DNA of 64,000 nt, taken from assembly GCA_946553045.1 (NCBI GenBank), contig CAMNRO010000001.1:62001-126000 (forward strand), in the 5' to 3' direction. A program made the position numbers and the translations under genes. Of the stretch, positions 17,661 to 27,461 are shown one piece after another. The notes beneath the pieces are model-generated. The model ran no database searches. It was not told the DNA's origin and saw only the letters and a list, made by a program, of their open reading frames with translations. Position 1 is the stretch's first letter. Each line of letters begins with the position of its first letter. The DNA is from an uncultured Porphyromonadaceae bacterium (GTDB taxonomy: Bacteria > Bacteroidota > Bacteroidia > Bacteroidales > Muribaculaceae).

Positions 17661-20186
17661 TTAGCGTGTGCTCTTCACACGAAGGATGGTAAATGAATTA
17701 GGTTTGAAGGTATATTTGAATTCTTTTCCGAAGCCATCGAAGGTAGTTTCTACCGGAACGATTTTTTCGGGGTTGTCCATCGAGTTTTCATCGGTCTTGG
17801 AGGCTGAGCTGAGTGTGATTACTGTACCCTGGGGTGCGACTTCCTTGGCCTTGAGGGCGATAGTGGGAGTATAATCCTGATCGGTTGAGTTCACGACCTT
17901 GATTACGGTCTCGCCGGTGGCTTCGTCGTAGCCGGCTGCGGTATAGTGGCCTGTGGGAGCGGAAGCTACCTGGCGGAACACTTCGTCGCCGTCGAGGTCT
18001 ACGGTCACCATGTTGTTCTTGCCGAGGTCTACCTTCACTTTATACCATTTATCCTTGTCGAGCTGCAGGCTGCCACCGCCGGGGTTGCTGTCGGCATTGG
18101 CGCCGCCGCTGGTCGAGCGGCTCATGGATATAATCTTTCTGTCGCCTACGTTGCGGGGAAGATTGATGATGAAATAGTCTTCGAGACCATTGTCAGCACC
18201 GAAAATGAGCGACGGACCGAGGATAGCCTTGCGCGGGCTGCGATCGGGGTCGAAATGAGGAGCGGGAACTTCGCGCTCTACGAGGCGGATATCGAATTCG
18301 AGCGAGCCACCGTCGAGATTGAGGTCCTTGAGCATGTTGGTGACGGTAGAGCCGTTGAAGCGGCTGCGCGATTTCTTTTTTGTGGTTACAAGGTCGGTGG
18401 CGTTTACGTTTTCGGCGATTACTTTGCCGTTGGCGTCGCGAACGGTGATGTTGCGCACCATGTCGCCAATATTATTGCCGAGGAAGCCGACTCCACCTGC
18501 CGTGAGAACGCGCTGAGGCTCTTCGTTGTTGATTTCGACATTGTAGGTCGGGCGGTTATTGGCATACATCTGCTGCACATAGTACGATGCACGGCCCATG
18601 GTCTTTTCATTGTCATACCAGATGAGGTTGGTGGGCCAGTCGCGGCGGTTCACGTTCTCGAAGAGAGGCGCATAGGAAGCCATCTTCACGAGGTCGGAGT
18701 TGCGTTCAACACCGGTGAGGAATGCAGCTTCTGCAAGAGCGGCATTGAGGTTGGCTTCTGTGATGACTGCATATTCGCCGATATAAACGTCGTATTTACC
18801 GCGCTCCATATCGTCGAAAAGACGGTCGTTTTCATAGAAGAAACCGGGGTTCACATACCAGTGGGGGTCAATCATATCGGCCTTTTCAAGCTTTTCGCGG
18901 CTGGGCGAGAGCTGAAGGGTGGAAATGAAGGTGATGTCGGGATATTTCTCCTTGAGAATGCGGTAGAAATAGTTGTAGCGCTGTGCATAGTGGTCGCCGA
19001 CCTGCTCGTTGCCGAGCTCTACATACTTGAGATTGAAGGGCTCGGGGTGACCTGCGGCGGCGCGCATGGCGCCCCAGGGGTTGCTCACGGGAGCGGTGGC
19101 ATAGTCGATGGCATCGATGATGTCCTGGAGGAAAGGCTCGTAGTCTTCGGTCCAGTCGCCGTTGCGCACGGAGCAGGATAGACCTACATTGGCAACGAAC
19201 ATGCCGGCTGCGCCCACGTCCTCGCAGAACTGGAGGAATTCATGATAACCCATGCCCCAGGTGCTGTGGTAGTTCCAGAGAATCCACTCGCTGTGGCGCT
19301 TCATCGGGTCGCCTATTGTCTCTTTCCACTTCACGCGGTTCTCAAGGGTTGCACCTTCCACGATACAACCGCCCGGCCAGCGGATAAAGCCGGGCTTGAG
19401 GTCGGCTATCTTCTGAGCCACATCGGCACGGAGACCGTTCTTGCGGCCCTTGAATGTATTCTGCGGGAAGAGCGATACATAATCGACATACACCTTGCCG
19501 GTCTTGCCGAAAACAAGCTGAAGGTTAGCCTTGTAGTCGGTAGCTTTGGCTGTGAGTTCGCCTGTAAACTCCTTCCAGCCGCTGCCTTTGACAACATCGA
19601 AAGTAGCTTTTGCAAGTTCCTTGCCTTTTTCGGATACGACACGGGCGGTGACGGGGCCGGTATAGTCCACGGGATTAAGATAGAACCGAAGGTCGTACTT
19701 GTCTTTGCCGATAATGCGCATGCCCCAGTAGCCCGAGTTGGCGAGAACAACGCCGGGAGCTTCGAGATCGAGGCGCATTGCATGGGGTGTGGCCGGGTCG
19801 AGCTGATTTTCATCGGTTATGTCGTATGTGGCCTTGCCGGTCACAGTCCAGCCGTCCATTTTTAGCGAGTCGGTATCCCATTTTATTTTCCAGTCGCGGT
19901 AGTTTCCGTGCTCATAGTTGAGGCTGTGGGGAGCGCAGGCATAGCCGTCCTTATATGTCATGCCCGAAGGAAGCACATGCTCCTCGAAGTTGCGGTTCTT
20001 GACGAGTTCGGCATATATACCGCCGTCGCCGGCGTGATTGATTTCTTCGAAAAACACTCCATAGAGACTTTCGGAAACATCGTGGCCTTTCTTGCCGAGA
20101 TCAACTCCGATAGTCTGCGCCATGGCGGTCGCTCCGGCTGTGAGGAGCGTTGCGAGTGCAAGATGTCTGAATCCTGGTTTATTCAT
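17661..20186 (-). CDS. GH51 alpha-L-arabinofuranosidase
   Basis: An 841-residue secreted enzyme that removes terminal alpha-L-arabinofuranosyl residues from arabinan and arabinoxylan. The signal peptide is followed by LYGVFFEEINHAGDGGIYAELVKNRNFEE, the family start. A carbohydrate-binding-like insert lies near residues 90-220, then the catalytic barrel with acid/base Glu394 in ELGNEQ and nucleophile Glu471 in YIGEYAV. A C-terminal beta domain ends at residue 841. It is the first gene of the minus-strand arabinan operon and has a promoter element at 20229-20236. Release of free arabinose would feed the araBAD-type cluster about 12 kb downstream. Confidence 0.94.
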   Translation of the reverse strand: MNKPGFRHLALATLLTAGATAMAQTIGVDLGKKGHDVSESLYGVFFEEINHAGDGGIYAELVKNRNFEEHVLPSGMTYKDGYACAPHSLNYEHGNYRDWKIKWDTDSLKMDGWTVTGKATYDITDENQLDPATPHAMRLDLEAPGVVLANSGYWGMRIIGKDKYDLRFYLNPVDYTGPVTARVVSEKGKELAKATFDVVKGSGWKEFTGELTAKATDYKANLQLVFGKTGKVYVDYVSLFPQNTFKGRKNGLRADVAQKIADLKPGFIRWPGGCIVEGATLENRVKWKETIGDPMKRHSEWILWNYHSTWGMGYHEFLQFCEDVGAAGMFVANVGLSCSVRNGDWTEDYEPFLQDIIDAIDYATAPVSNPWGAMRAAAGHPEPFNLKYVELGNEQVGDHYAQRYNYFYRILKEKYPDITFISTLQLSPSREKLEKADMIDPHWYVNPGFFYENDRLFDDMERGKYDVYIGEYAVITEANLNAALAEAAFLTGVERNSDLVKMASYAPLFENVNRRDWPTNLIWYDNEKTMGRASYYVQQMYANNRPTYNVEINNEEPQRVLTAGGVGFLGNNIGDMVRNITVRDANGKVIAENVNATDLVTTKKKSRSRFNGSTVTNMLKDLNLDGGSLEFDIRLVEREVPAPHFDPDRSPRKAILGPSLIFGADNGLEDYFIINLPRNVGDRKIISMSRSTSGGANADSNPGGGSLQLDKDKWYKVKVDLGKNNMVTVDLDGDEVFRQVASAPTGHYTAAGYDEATGETVIKVVNSTDQDYTPTIALKAKEVAPQGTVITLSSASKTDENSMDNPEKIVPVETTFDGFGKEFKYTFKPNSFTILRVKSTR

Positions 20187-20228
20187 GTTTTAAGGTAATT
20201 TGGTAATAGGTAGATTGGTTTTCACTTG

Positions 20229-20236
20229 CAAAATTA
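20229..20236 (-). promoter_or_regulatory. Promoter -7 element of the arabinan operon
   Basis: Minus strand TAATTTTG matches TAnnTTTG, 42 bases before the GH51 ATG. No TTTG is present at -33, which suggests activator dependence. The divergent regulator promoter lies about 60 bases away. Confidence 0.65.
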
Positions 20237-20294
20237 TCCTTGTTTTTTCAATTTTTATGTAGGCCATTTGTAAAAAAATATCAGTTATTTGTAT

Positions 20295-20302
20295 TAACTT
20301 TG
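20295..20302 (+). promoter_or_regulatory. Promoter -7 element of the hybrid regulator gene
   Basis: TAACTTTG matches TAnnTTTG, 23 bases before the regulator ATG at 20326. A TTTG at 20267-20270 is 24 bases upstream, somewhat further than the usual 19-21. Confidence 0.65.
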
Positions 20303-20325
20303 TGCGCCAATAACCTAAATATCAC

Positions 20326-21825
20326 ATGAAAACGCCATTCGTCCTCTTTTTAGCCCTTTTTGCCGCCCTATCGGCGTATGCAGACACACTACGGCCGCAC
20401 GCCAGAATAAGGACAATATGGGTTCATGCTCACAATATGACCGATTCGGTCTATTTCGACCACAGCATGAACAATGTACGATTCTATCTTACAAACGACG
20501 AACTCATACCGACCGACTCGGTCGAATACCGCATATGGCTGAAAGGAGCCGACGAAGGCTGGATCACTCCTGTCGAAAAAGACTGGCACTTCTACAGCGA
20601 CCTAAAACCGGGCGAATATACATTCAAGGCACAGTGCCGCCTTACCGACGGAAAATGGGGCCCGGAGATAGTACGCGATTTCACTATCCTTAATCCCTGG
20701 TGGAGGACCACGCCGGCCCTGCTCGCATACATTATTATAATAAGCGGCATCACCGCATATATCATATATCTTCTGCGGGCCCGAATGAAAATCAGAAACC
20801 AGCTGATGCTCGAACGCAAGAATCAGCTTTTCAAGAACGAGCTCGTGCTCCATGCTTCGCGTGAGTTCAGGACACCTCTCATCATCATAAGGTCGACAAT
20901 AGAAAAACTTAAAAATGGGAATGACAGACTGTCACCCACCGACATTCGCCATCTTCGTGCGAGTAGCCGCTCGCTCATGCAGATGGTCGAACAGCTCGCC
21001 GGCTACGGCGAACCCGGTGTCGAAGAGCGACAGCTGCAAAAAGAGAAAATAACTGAAAACACCGAAGCGCCCGTCAACAGCGACACATACGCTGTCATCG
21101 CCGTTCCAGACGTGCAGCTCGGTGAGGTCCTGAAGCGCGACATGCAGAAATCGCTCGAAGTAGTGCTGTCCGACGGCAGCGACATTTCGAGGATAATCGA
21201 GGAGAAAACACCCGACGCTATAGTGCTTGACACCGATTTGACCGAAATAAACGCATACACTTATCTGCATAAACTGAAGACAGACCCAGCTACTGCCGAT
21301 ATTCCAGTGGTACTAATTTCTACTTTCGACAACAGCCGAAGTCTGCTACGAGCAATCCGCTCGGAAGCCGACGACTATCTTGCAAAGCCGTTTAGCTGCG
21401 AAGTTCTTACGGCAATGGTCATCAAAAATATCAAAGCAGCCCGTGAAAAATCGACTAACCCTCCAGATAACATTATAAGCCGCAAACCTGTTTACGAGAA
21501 TAAAAACGATAAGCAGTTCTTGGCAAAACTCGAAAAAACAGTCAACAGCCATCTCGGCGACAACGACTTCGACGTAAACGCGCTTGCTCAAGCCCTCGAA
21601 ATGAGCCGGGTACAACTCTACACCAAACTTAAAGAACTCAACGGCATGAGCCCCGTAGAGTATCTGCGCGACATGCGCCTCGAACGCGCCGCCGCACTTC
21701 TGCGCGATTCTAACCTCACGGTCAAGGAGGTCCGCGACCGAGTTGGCATGCCCGATGCCACAAACTTCCACCGCCGCTTCAAAGAAAAATACGGCACCAG
21801 CCCCGGTGCGTTCAATCAATCTTAA
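20326..21825 (+). CDS. Reduced hybrid two-component-type regulator (Y_Y_Y, TM, dead histidine region, REC, AraC)
   Basis: A 499-residue protein related to hybrid two-component systems (HTCS) of Bacteroidetes glycan loci, which are usually about 1300 residues. Order: signal peptide 1-19; periplasmic Y_Y_Y-like immunoglobulin domain about 25-122 ending NPWWRTTP; one membrane helix about 130-150; a short dimerisation-helix region where the histidine motif reads SREFRTPL, so Arg179 replaces the phospho-accepting His; a receiver domain about 254-372 with Asp302, Ser332 and Lys354 kept; and an AraC DNA-binding domain about 395-499. The beta-propeller and the HATPase domain are missing. Nothing upstream could supply them, because the divergent GH51 gene begins 139 bases away. 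It probably controls the arabinan operon by a mechanism that needs no kinase (inference). Confidence 0.85.
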   Translation: MKTPFVLFLALFAALSAYADTLRPHARIRTIWVHAHNMTDSVYFDHSMNNVRFYLTNDELIPTDSVEYRIWLKGADEGWITPVEKDWHFYSDLKPGEYTFKAQCRLTDGKWGPEIVRDFTILNPWWRTTPALLAYIIIISGITAYIIYLLRARMKIRNQLMLERKNQLFKNELVLHASREFRTPLIIIRSTIEKLKNGNDRLSPTDIRHLRASSRSLMQMVEQLAGYGEPGVEERQLQKEKITENTEAPVNSDTYAVIAVPDVQLGEVLKRDMQKSLEVVLSDGSDISRIIEEKTPDAIVLDTDLTEINAYTYLHKLKTDPATADIPVVLISTFDNSRSLLRAIRSEADDYLAKPFSCEVLTAMVIKNIKAAREKSTNPPDNIISRKPVYENKNDKQFLAKLEKTVNSHLGDNDFDVNALAQALEMSRVQLYTKLKELNGMSPVEYLRDMRLERAAALLRDSNLTVKEVRDRVGMPDATNFHRRFKEKYGTSPGAFNQS

Positions 21826-21845
21826 ACTCTTAGAATAGCTTTATT

Positions 21846-21877
21846 TTTGGAAAGTTAAGTATTTGTAGCTATCTTTG
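21846..21877 (+). promoter_or_regulatory. Promoter of the M3 peptidase gene
   Basis: TTTG at 21846-21849 and TATCTTTG at 21870-21877 are 20 bases apart. The start codon lies 94 bases further on, leaving room for a leader that contains a terminator-like hairpin. Confidence 0.8.
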
Positions 21878-21896
21878 CGGTGCATAACCGACCGAC

Positions 21897-21917
21897 GGCC
21901 TCCCCGTGAGGCCTTTT
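21897..21917 (+). terminator. Terminator-like hairpin in the peptidase leader
   Basis: GGCCTC (21897-21902) pairs with GAGGCC (21908-21913) around a 5-base loop, followed by TTTT. It sits between promoter and start codon, where it could attenuate transcription. Confidence 0.5.
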
Positions 21918-21971
21918 GGCGTGTATAGACGTTCTATTTCTGAAATAAATTAATCAAACATACGTTTCTTA

Positions 21972-24122
21972 ATGAAAAATTTAATCGTAATCGCCGCAAC
22001 AGCTCTAACTCTTGGAGCTTGCAGCCATCAAAACAAGACCGATATGGCAGACAATCCCTTCCTGGCTCCATACGACACCAAGTACGAAATCCCGCCTTTC
22101 GATAAAATCGAATACGGCCACTACCTTGCCGCCCTCGACAGCGGCATAAACCAGAAGACGGCCCAGATTCTGGAAATAACATCAAATCCCGACAGCGCCA
22201 CCTTCGAAAACACCATCATGCCCCTTGAGCACAGCGGCGAAATCCTCGACCGCGTGGCAGCGGTATTCTTTGCTCTCGACGAGTCGAACTCTTCGCCCGA
22301 AATGGTTGAAATCGCCGAGTCGTTCTACCCCAAATACTCGCAGTTCGCCGACGAGATGACGATGAACGACGACCTCTTCGCCCGTATCAAGACCGTGTAT
22401 GACAACCGCGAAGGTCTCGACCCCGACCAGAAGCGCGCCGTAGAGGAATACTACAAGCAGTTCGCGCGCAACGGCGCCCTCCTCTCGGCTGAAAAGAAAG
22501 AAGAGCTCAAGGCCGTGAACACCGAACTTGCCGAACTCTACCTCACTTTCAACAAGAACCTTCTCAACGCAACCAACGCTTTCTCTATCACCGTGAGCGA
22601 CAGCACCGAACTCGCCGGCCTTCCCGCCTCGAGCATAGCCGTCGCCGCCGAAGAGGCTGCAAACCGTGGTCTCGGCGAAGGCAACTGGGTCTTCACGCTC
22701 CATGCTCCCAGCCGTCTGCCCCTCCTGCAGTATGCCGACAACCGCGACCTGCGCCGCAAGATGTATGAAGGCTATACCACCCTCGCTTCCGACGGCGAAT
22801 ACAACAATCTTCCCGTTATCAACAAAATCCTCCAGGCCCGCACTAAGAAAGCCGAGCTTCTCGGTTTCGAGAACTATGGCTCGTATATGACCGACAACGT
22901 CATGGCCAAGACCATTGCCAATGCCGAAGACCTTCTGATGCAGATCTGGAAGCCTGCTGTAGCCCGTGTGAAAAACGAAGTTGCCGAAATGCAGGAAGTT
23001 GCCAACAGCGAAGGCAATGATTTCAAGATTGCACCTTGGGATTACTACTACTACGCCGAAAAGGTGCGCCAGAAAAAATATGACCTCGACGAAAGCAAGG
23101 TCCGCGAATATTTCGCCGTCGACTCCGTGCGCAACGGTATCTTCACCATGGCCGAAAAGCTCTATGGCGTGAAATTCACCGAAATGCCCGATGCCCCCAA
23201 ATATTATCCTGAAGTGACCGTCTATGACGTGACCGACATCAACAGCGGCGAGCACGTGGCTGTGTTCATGACCGACTACTTCCCCCGCGCATCGAAGCGC
23301 CAGGGTGCATGGATGAGCGAATTCAAGGGCTCTTGGCAGAACGAAGACGGCACATCGTCGCGCCCCATCATCTACAATGTAGGCAACTTCTCGCGTCCGA
23401 CCGCCGACGCTCCCGCACTCCTCACACTCGACGAGGTTGAGACCATGTTCCATGAATTCGGCCACGGCCTCCACGGCATGCTCTCGCGTGCACGCCTCAA
23501 GAGCCAGGCAGGTACCAACGTTGACCGCGACTTCGTGGAGCTCCCCTCGCAGATTCACGAACACTGGTCGATGGAACCCGAGCTCCTCAAAATATACGCA
23601 CATCACTACAAAACCGGCGAAGTAATTCCCGACGAACTCATCGAGAAACTTCAGGCTGCGTCGACACATAACATGGGCTTCACAACCGCAGAACTCGCCG
23701 GTGCCGCCCTCCTCGACCTCCAGTACGGCAAACTCAACACAACCGAAGACATCGACATCGCCGCTTTCGAAAGCAAAGTATCGGCCGACCTCGGCATGCC
23801 CGCCGAACTCACCTACCGCTACCGTTCGCCCTACTTCAAACACATCTTCGGCAGCGACGGATATGCTTCGGGCTACTACACATATCTCTGGGCTGAGGTT
23901 CTCGACACCGATGGCTTCGAACTCTTTAAAGAAAAAGGCATTTTCGACCCCGAGACAGCTAAAAAGTTCAAAGAAAACGTGCTTGAAAAAGGTGGTTCTG
24001 TAGACCCCATGGAGCTCTACGTCAACTTCCGCGGCCATAAGCCCAGCGTCGACGCCCTCCTCCGCAACCGCGGCCTCGCCGACGCCAAAGCCGTAGACCT
24101 CTCTTCAAAATCCGGAAAATAA
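21972..24122 (+). CDS. dcp: M3-family peptidyl-dipeptidase, lipoprotein
   Basis: A 716-residue zinc metallopeptidase of family M3 (Dcp/oligopeptidase A type) that trims dipeptides from oligopeptide C-termini. The active-site helix ETMFHEFGHGLHGM carries the HExxH zinc motif (HEFGH), with further conserved segments FVELPSQIHEHW and SDGYASGYYTYLWAEV. It has a lipoprotein signal (LTLGAC, Cys17), so it probably acts in the periplasm or is membrane-anchored, unlike cytoplasmic enterobacterial Dcp. It has its own promoter (21846-21877). The symbol rests on family similarity. Confidence 0.9.
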   Translation: MKNLIVIAATALTLGACSHQNKTDMADNPFLAPYDTKYEIPPFDKIEYGHYLAALDSGINQKTAQILEITSNPDSATFENTIMPLEHSGEILDRVAAVFFALDESNSSPEMVEIAESFYPKYSQFADEMTMNDDLFARIKTVYDNREGLDPDQKRAVEEYYKQFARNGALLSAEKKEELKAVNTELAELYLTFNKNLLNATNAFSITVSDSTELAGLPASSIAVAAEEAANRGLGEGNWVFTLHAPSRLPLLQYADNRDLRRKMYEGYTTLASDGEYNNLPVINKILQARTKKAELLGFENYGSYMTDNVMAKTIANAEDLLMQIWKPAVARVKNEVAEMQEVANSEGNDFKIAPWDYYYYAEKVRQKKYDLDESKVREYFAVDSVRNGIFTMAEKLYGVKFTEMPDAPKYYPEVTVYDVTDINSGEHVAVFMTDYFPRASKRQGAWMSEFKGSWQNEDGTSSRPIIYNVGNFSRPTADAPALLTLDEVETMFHEFGHGLHGMLSRARLKSQAGTNVDRDFVELPSQIHEHWSMEPELLKIYAHHYKTGEVIPDELIEKLQAASTHNMGFTTAELAGAALLDLQYGKLNTTEDIDIAAFESKVSADLGMPAELTYRYRSPYFKHIFGSDGYASGYYTYLWAEVLDTDGFELFKEKGIFDPETAKKFKENVLEKGGSVDPMELYVNFRGHKPSVDALLRNRGLADAKAVDLSSKSGK

Positions 24123-24155
24123 CTTTTAATTACAAATTACAAGTTAGAAGTTTTC

Positions 24156-24521
24156 ATGCGCCGTCCAAGCATAGTCTACGAGAAATCCATGGCGTTTTCA
24201 AACCGTATTGTCAAGTTGTACAAACATTTATGCAATACACATAATGAATATACCATGAGCAAACAAGTACTACGCTCTGGCACAAGCATAGGCGCCAATA
24301 TATGCGAGGCGATTCATGGAGTCAGCAAGAAAGATTTTCTTTCAAAAATGTACATAGCTTACAAGGAATGCGCTGAAACAAGATATTGGTTAGATATTCT
24401 TCTAAATGCGAACTATCTAACCAAACTACAATACGATTCGATTGCAGAAGACTGCAACGAACTGCTGGCACTCCTTACAAGCATTACCAAGAGTACTCGA
24501 AACTCAATAAACAACTCCTAA
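24156..24521 (+). CDS. Four-helix-bundle protein (S23/23S rRNA intervening-sequence family)
   Basis: A 121-residue protein of the four-helix-bundle family first found in 23S rRNA intervening sequences. Diagnostic segments are VLRSGTSIGANICEA (family VxRSxxSIxxNIAEG) and YKECAETRYWLDILL. Function unknown; homologues occur as solitary intergenic genes. It is visibly more AT-rich than its neighbours, and both flanks carry related low-complexity sequence (ACAAGTTAGAAGTT before, AACTTCTAACTACTAATTAC after). It has no promoter of its own that I can see. The composition suggests recent acquisition or a mobile unit between dcp and aspS. Confidence 0.88.
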   Translation: MRRPSIVYEKSMAFSNRIVKLYKHLCNTHNEYTMSKQVLRSGTSIGANICEAIHGVSKKDFLSKMYIAYKECAETRYWLDILLNANYLTKLQYDSIAEDCNELLALLTSITKSTRNSINNS

Positions 24522-24551
24522 CTTCTAACTACTAATTACTCACTAAACAAT

Positions 24552-26312
24552 ATGTTTCGCACAAATACCTGCGGTGAGCTTCGGCTTGCCGACGCCGGCA
24601 AAACCGTGACTCTTGCCGGCTGGGTGCAGAAAACCCGCAAAATGGGCGGTATGACATTCGTTGACCTCCGCGACCGCTATGGCATAACCCAGGTGGTCTT
24701 CAACGTAGAGCATGATGCCGCTCTCACCGAAGCCGCCAACAAACTCGGCCGCGAATTTGTAGTGCAGATTACCGGCAATGTAGCCGAACGCACTGCCAAA
24801 AACCCCGGCATGCCTACCGGCGACATCGAAATCATTGCCAACAAACTGACAGTCCTCAATCCCAGCGAGGTTCCGCCCTTCACCATCGAAGACGAATCTG
24901 ACGGCGGCGACGACCTCCGCATGCGCTACCGCTATCTCGATATCCGCCGCGCTCCCGTGCGCAAGAACCTCGAACTGCGCCACCGCATGACAATGGAAGT
25001 ACGCCGCTATCTCGACAGCAAAGGCTTCCTTGAAATCGAGACTCCAATGCTTGTGGGCTCGACACCCGAAGGCGCACGCGACTTCGTTGTGCCCTCACGC
25101 ATGAACCCCGGCCAGTTCTACGCTCTTCCCCAGTCGCCCCAGACACTCAAGCAGCTGCTGATGGTGAGCGGTATCGACCGCTACTTCCAGATTGTGAAGT
25201 GCTTCCGCGACGAAGACCTCCGTGCCGACCGCCAGCCCGAATTCACACAGATCGACTGCGAGATGAGCTTCATCGAACAGAACGATGTAATCGAACTCTT
25301 CGAAGGCATGGCAAAACACCTCTTCAAGGAAATCCGCGGCGTCGAGCTCACCGAGCCATTCCCCCGCATGCCATGGGCCGACGCCATGAAGTACTATGGC
25401 AGCGACAAGCCCGATACCCGCTTCGGCATGCGCTTTGTAGAGCTTATGGACGTGCTTAAAGGTTGCGGCTTCTCCGTATTCGACAACGCCGCCTACATCG
25501 GCGGTATCTGCGCAGAAGGAGCCGCCCACTACACCCGCAAGCAGCTCGACGCGCTCACCGACTTCGTGAAGCGCCCGCAGATTGGCGCCAAGGGCATGGT
25601 GTACGCCCGTGTGGAAGACAACGGCAACGTGAAGTCCAGCGTAGACAAATTCTACACTCAGGAAAAACTTCAGGAGCTTAAGGAAGCCATGGGAGCCAAG
25701 CCCGGCGACCTTATCCTTATCCTCAGCGGCGACGACGCCATGAAGACACGCAAGCAGCTCTGCGAGCTCCGTCTCGAAATGGGCCGTCAGCTCGGACTTC
25801 GCGACAAGGACAAATTCTCATGCCTATGGGTGGTAGACTTCCCCATGTTTGAATGGAGCGAACAGGAAAACCGCCTCATGGCCATGCACCACCCCTTCAC
25901 CCATCCCAAGGACGAAGACATTCCTATGCTCGACACCGACCCCGCAGCCGTGCGCGCCGATGCCTACGACATGGTTATCAACGGTGTCGAAGTAGGAGGC
26001 GGCTCAATCCGTATCCACGACAGCGAACTCCAGGCCAAGATGTTCGAAATCCTCGGCTTCACCCCCGAAAAAGCCGCCGAGCAGTTCGGATTCCTCATGA
26101 ACGCCTTCAAGTTCGGTGCACCTCCCCATGGCGGTCTTGCCTACGGTCTCGACCGTTGGGTGAGCCTCTTCGCAGGTCTCGACAGCATCCGCGACTGTAT
26201 CGCCTTCCCCAAAAACAACTCGGGCCGCGATGTAATGCTCGACGCTCCCGCCGCTCTCGACCAGAGCCAGCTCGACGAGCTTAACCTCGCCCTCGTAGAA
26301 CCGCAGAAATGA
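24552..26312 (+). CDS. aspS: Aspartyl-tRNA synthetase
   Basis: A 586-residue class II synthetase that charges tRNA-Asp. It has an N-terminal anticodon-binding OB-fold ([24 protein letters not shown]), motif 2 ([16 protein letters not shown]) and motif 3 ([21 protein letters not shown]), with the bacterial GAD insertion in between. tRNA-Asn genes occur at 53.9 kb, but no asparaginyl enzyme is in the window, so discriminating or non-discriminating specificity is open. Its stop overlaps the ATG of the Nif3-like gene (ATGA), so the two form an operon. Confidence 0.97.
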   Translation: MFRTNTCGELRLADAGKTVTLAGWVQKTRKMGGMTFVDLRDRYGITQVVFNVEHDAALTEAANKLGREFVVQITGNVAERTAKNPGMPTGDIEIIANKLTVLNPSEVPPFTIEDESDGGDDLRMRYRYLDIRRAPVRKNLELRHRMTMEVRRYLDSKGFLEIETPMLVGSTPEGARDFVVPSRMNPGQFYALPQSPQTLKQLLMVSGIDRYFQIVKCFRDEDLRADRQPEFTQIDCEMSFIEQNDVIELFEGMAKHLFKEIRGVELTEPFPRMPWADAMKYYGSDKPDTRFGMRFVELMDVLKGCGFSVFDNAAYIGGICAEGAAHYTRKQLDALTDFVKRPQIGAKGMVYARVEDNGNVKSSVDKFYTQEKLQELKEAMGAKPGDLILILSGDDAMKTRKQLCELRLEMGRQLGLRDKDKFSCLWVVDFPMFEWSEQENRLMAMHHPFTHPKDEDIPMLDTDPAAVRADAYDMVINGVEVGGGSIRIHDSELQAKMFEILGFTPEKAAEQFGFLMNAFKFGAPPHGGLAYGLDRWVSLFAGLDSIRDCIAFPKNNSGRDVMLDAPAALDQSQLDELNLALVEPQK

Positions 26313-27451
26313 AATTATCCTATATCATAGCCGCTCTTGAAGAGTTCGCACCGCGGACTCTTCAGGAGTCATGGGACAACAGCGGCCTCCAGATAGGTCT
26401 TCCCGAAGGTACCGACGAGGTCTCCGGGGCCCTGCTCTGCGTCGATGTCACCGAAGAGATTGTGGCCGAAGCCGCCGAGCGCGGCCTCAACCTCATAATA
26501 TCGCATCACCCGCTGATATTCAAAGGCTTCAAGTCGCTGACCGGCGCCAATGCTCCGCAGCGTGCCGCAATGGCTGCAATCCGTGCAGGCATAGCTGTCT
26601 ATTCGGCTCATACATCGCTCGACAGCACTGTCGGAGGCGTTTCCTATGCCATGGCTTCGGCCATGGGTGCAAAAACACTCCGCGTGCTCTCGCCCGCCGA
26701 CATAGAATTCCGCAAGCTCACCGTCATCTGCCCGCGCGCAGCTGCCGCCGATGTGCGCCTTGCCCTGCTCGACGGCGAAGCCGGAACCGCTCCAGGCTCC
26801 GGCAACTCAACCATGAGCCACACAGCGCCGGCGCTCGAAACCGACAGCCGATGCACATATAACGACGTCGAAGGCGAAACCCTGCCAGCAGCCCAGAACG
26901 ACCCAATAGCCGGAATCAACCTCGTCCACACACCCCTCACCCGTGTGGAAGCGATTGTTCCGTCGTGGAAAGCGGCTGCGCTTGCCGCAGCCGTCACCGG
27001 CGTTCCCGGTGCGGAAGACTCACGCGTTGAAATATCGCCAGTCGGCAACTCCGACCGCAATATAGGCCTGGGTGTAGTGGCAGAATTCGAACAACCTATG
27101 ACAATGGCCGATTTCGCGGCTATGCTCAAAGATAAATTCGACATACCCGCCATACGCGTCTCTCTCGGCTATGATTCGGAAGCAATGGTGCGCCGAGTCG
27201 CCATGTGCGGCGGCGCAGGCGGCGAATTCATAGGCGCAGCCCGGGCTGCCGGCGCTGATGCCTACGTCACTGCCGATGTCCGCTACCACGATTTCTGCGA
27301 CAACCGCACCGGCATGACCATATTCGATATCGGCCATTTCGAAAGCGAACAGTATGCTACTGTTATTTTCAAGAATGTGCTTTCGAAAAAAATGCCTAAC
27401 TTTGCAGTCTATTTCTCTTCCTCACAAAAAAATCCGGTAAAATATTTGTAA
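26309..27451 (+). CDS. Nif3-like dinuclear metal centre protein
   Basis: A 380-residue NIF3/YbgI/YqfO-family protein. Metal-binding segments are visible: [13 protein letters not shown] (two adjacent His), [11 protein letters not shown] and the C-terminal [10 protein letters not shown]. The central insert about residues 130-290 matches the PII-like domain of the longer YqfO type. The family forms hexamers with two metals per subunit; its biochemical role is unsettled, sometimes annotated as GTP cyclohydrolase-like. It overlaps aspS by 4 bases and is followed 10 bases later by the zinc-ribbon gene, a pairing common in Bacteroidetes. Confidence 0.9.
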   Translation: MKLSYIIAALEEFAPRTLQESWDNSGLQIGLPEGTDEVSGALLCVDVTEEIVAEAAERGLNLIISHHPLIFKGFKSLTGANAPQRAAMAAIRAGIAVYSAHTSLDSTVGGVSYAMASAMGAKTLRVLSPADIEFRKLTVICPRAAAADVRLALLDGEAGTAPGSGNSTMSHTAPALETDSRCTYNDVEGETLPAAQNDPIAGINLVHTPLTRVEAIVPSWKAAALAAAVTGVPGAEDSRVEISPVGNSDRNIGLGVVAEFEQPMTMADFAAMLKDKFDIPAIRVSLGYDSEAMVRRVAMCGGAGGEFIGAARAAGADAYVTADVRYHDFCDNRTGMTIFDIGHFESEQYATVIFKNVLSKKMPNFAVYFSSSQKNPVKYL

Positions 27452-27461
27452 GTCACCATAT

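Noticed and set aside
20187-20325. A missing N-terminal propeller of the hybrid regulator hidden upstream by a frameshift
   Set aside because: Only 139 bases lie between the regulator and the divergent GH51 gene, and the regulator begins with its own signal peptide and promoter.
22182-24038. A 618-codon frame antisense to the M3 peptidase gene
   Set aside because: It is rich in Val, Phe, Gly and His as expected for an antisense shadow, and the sense strand encodes a complete peptidase.
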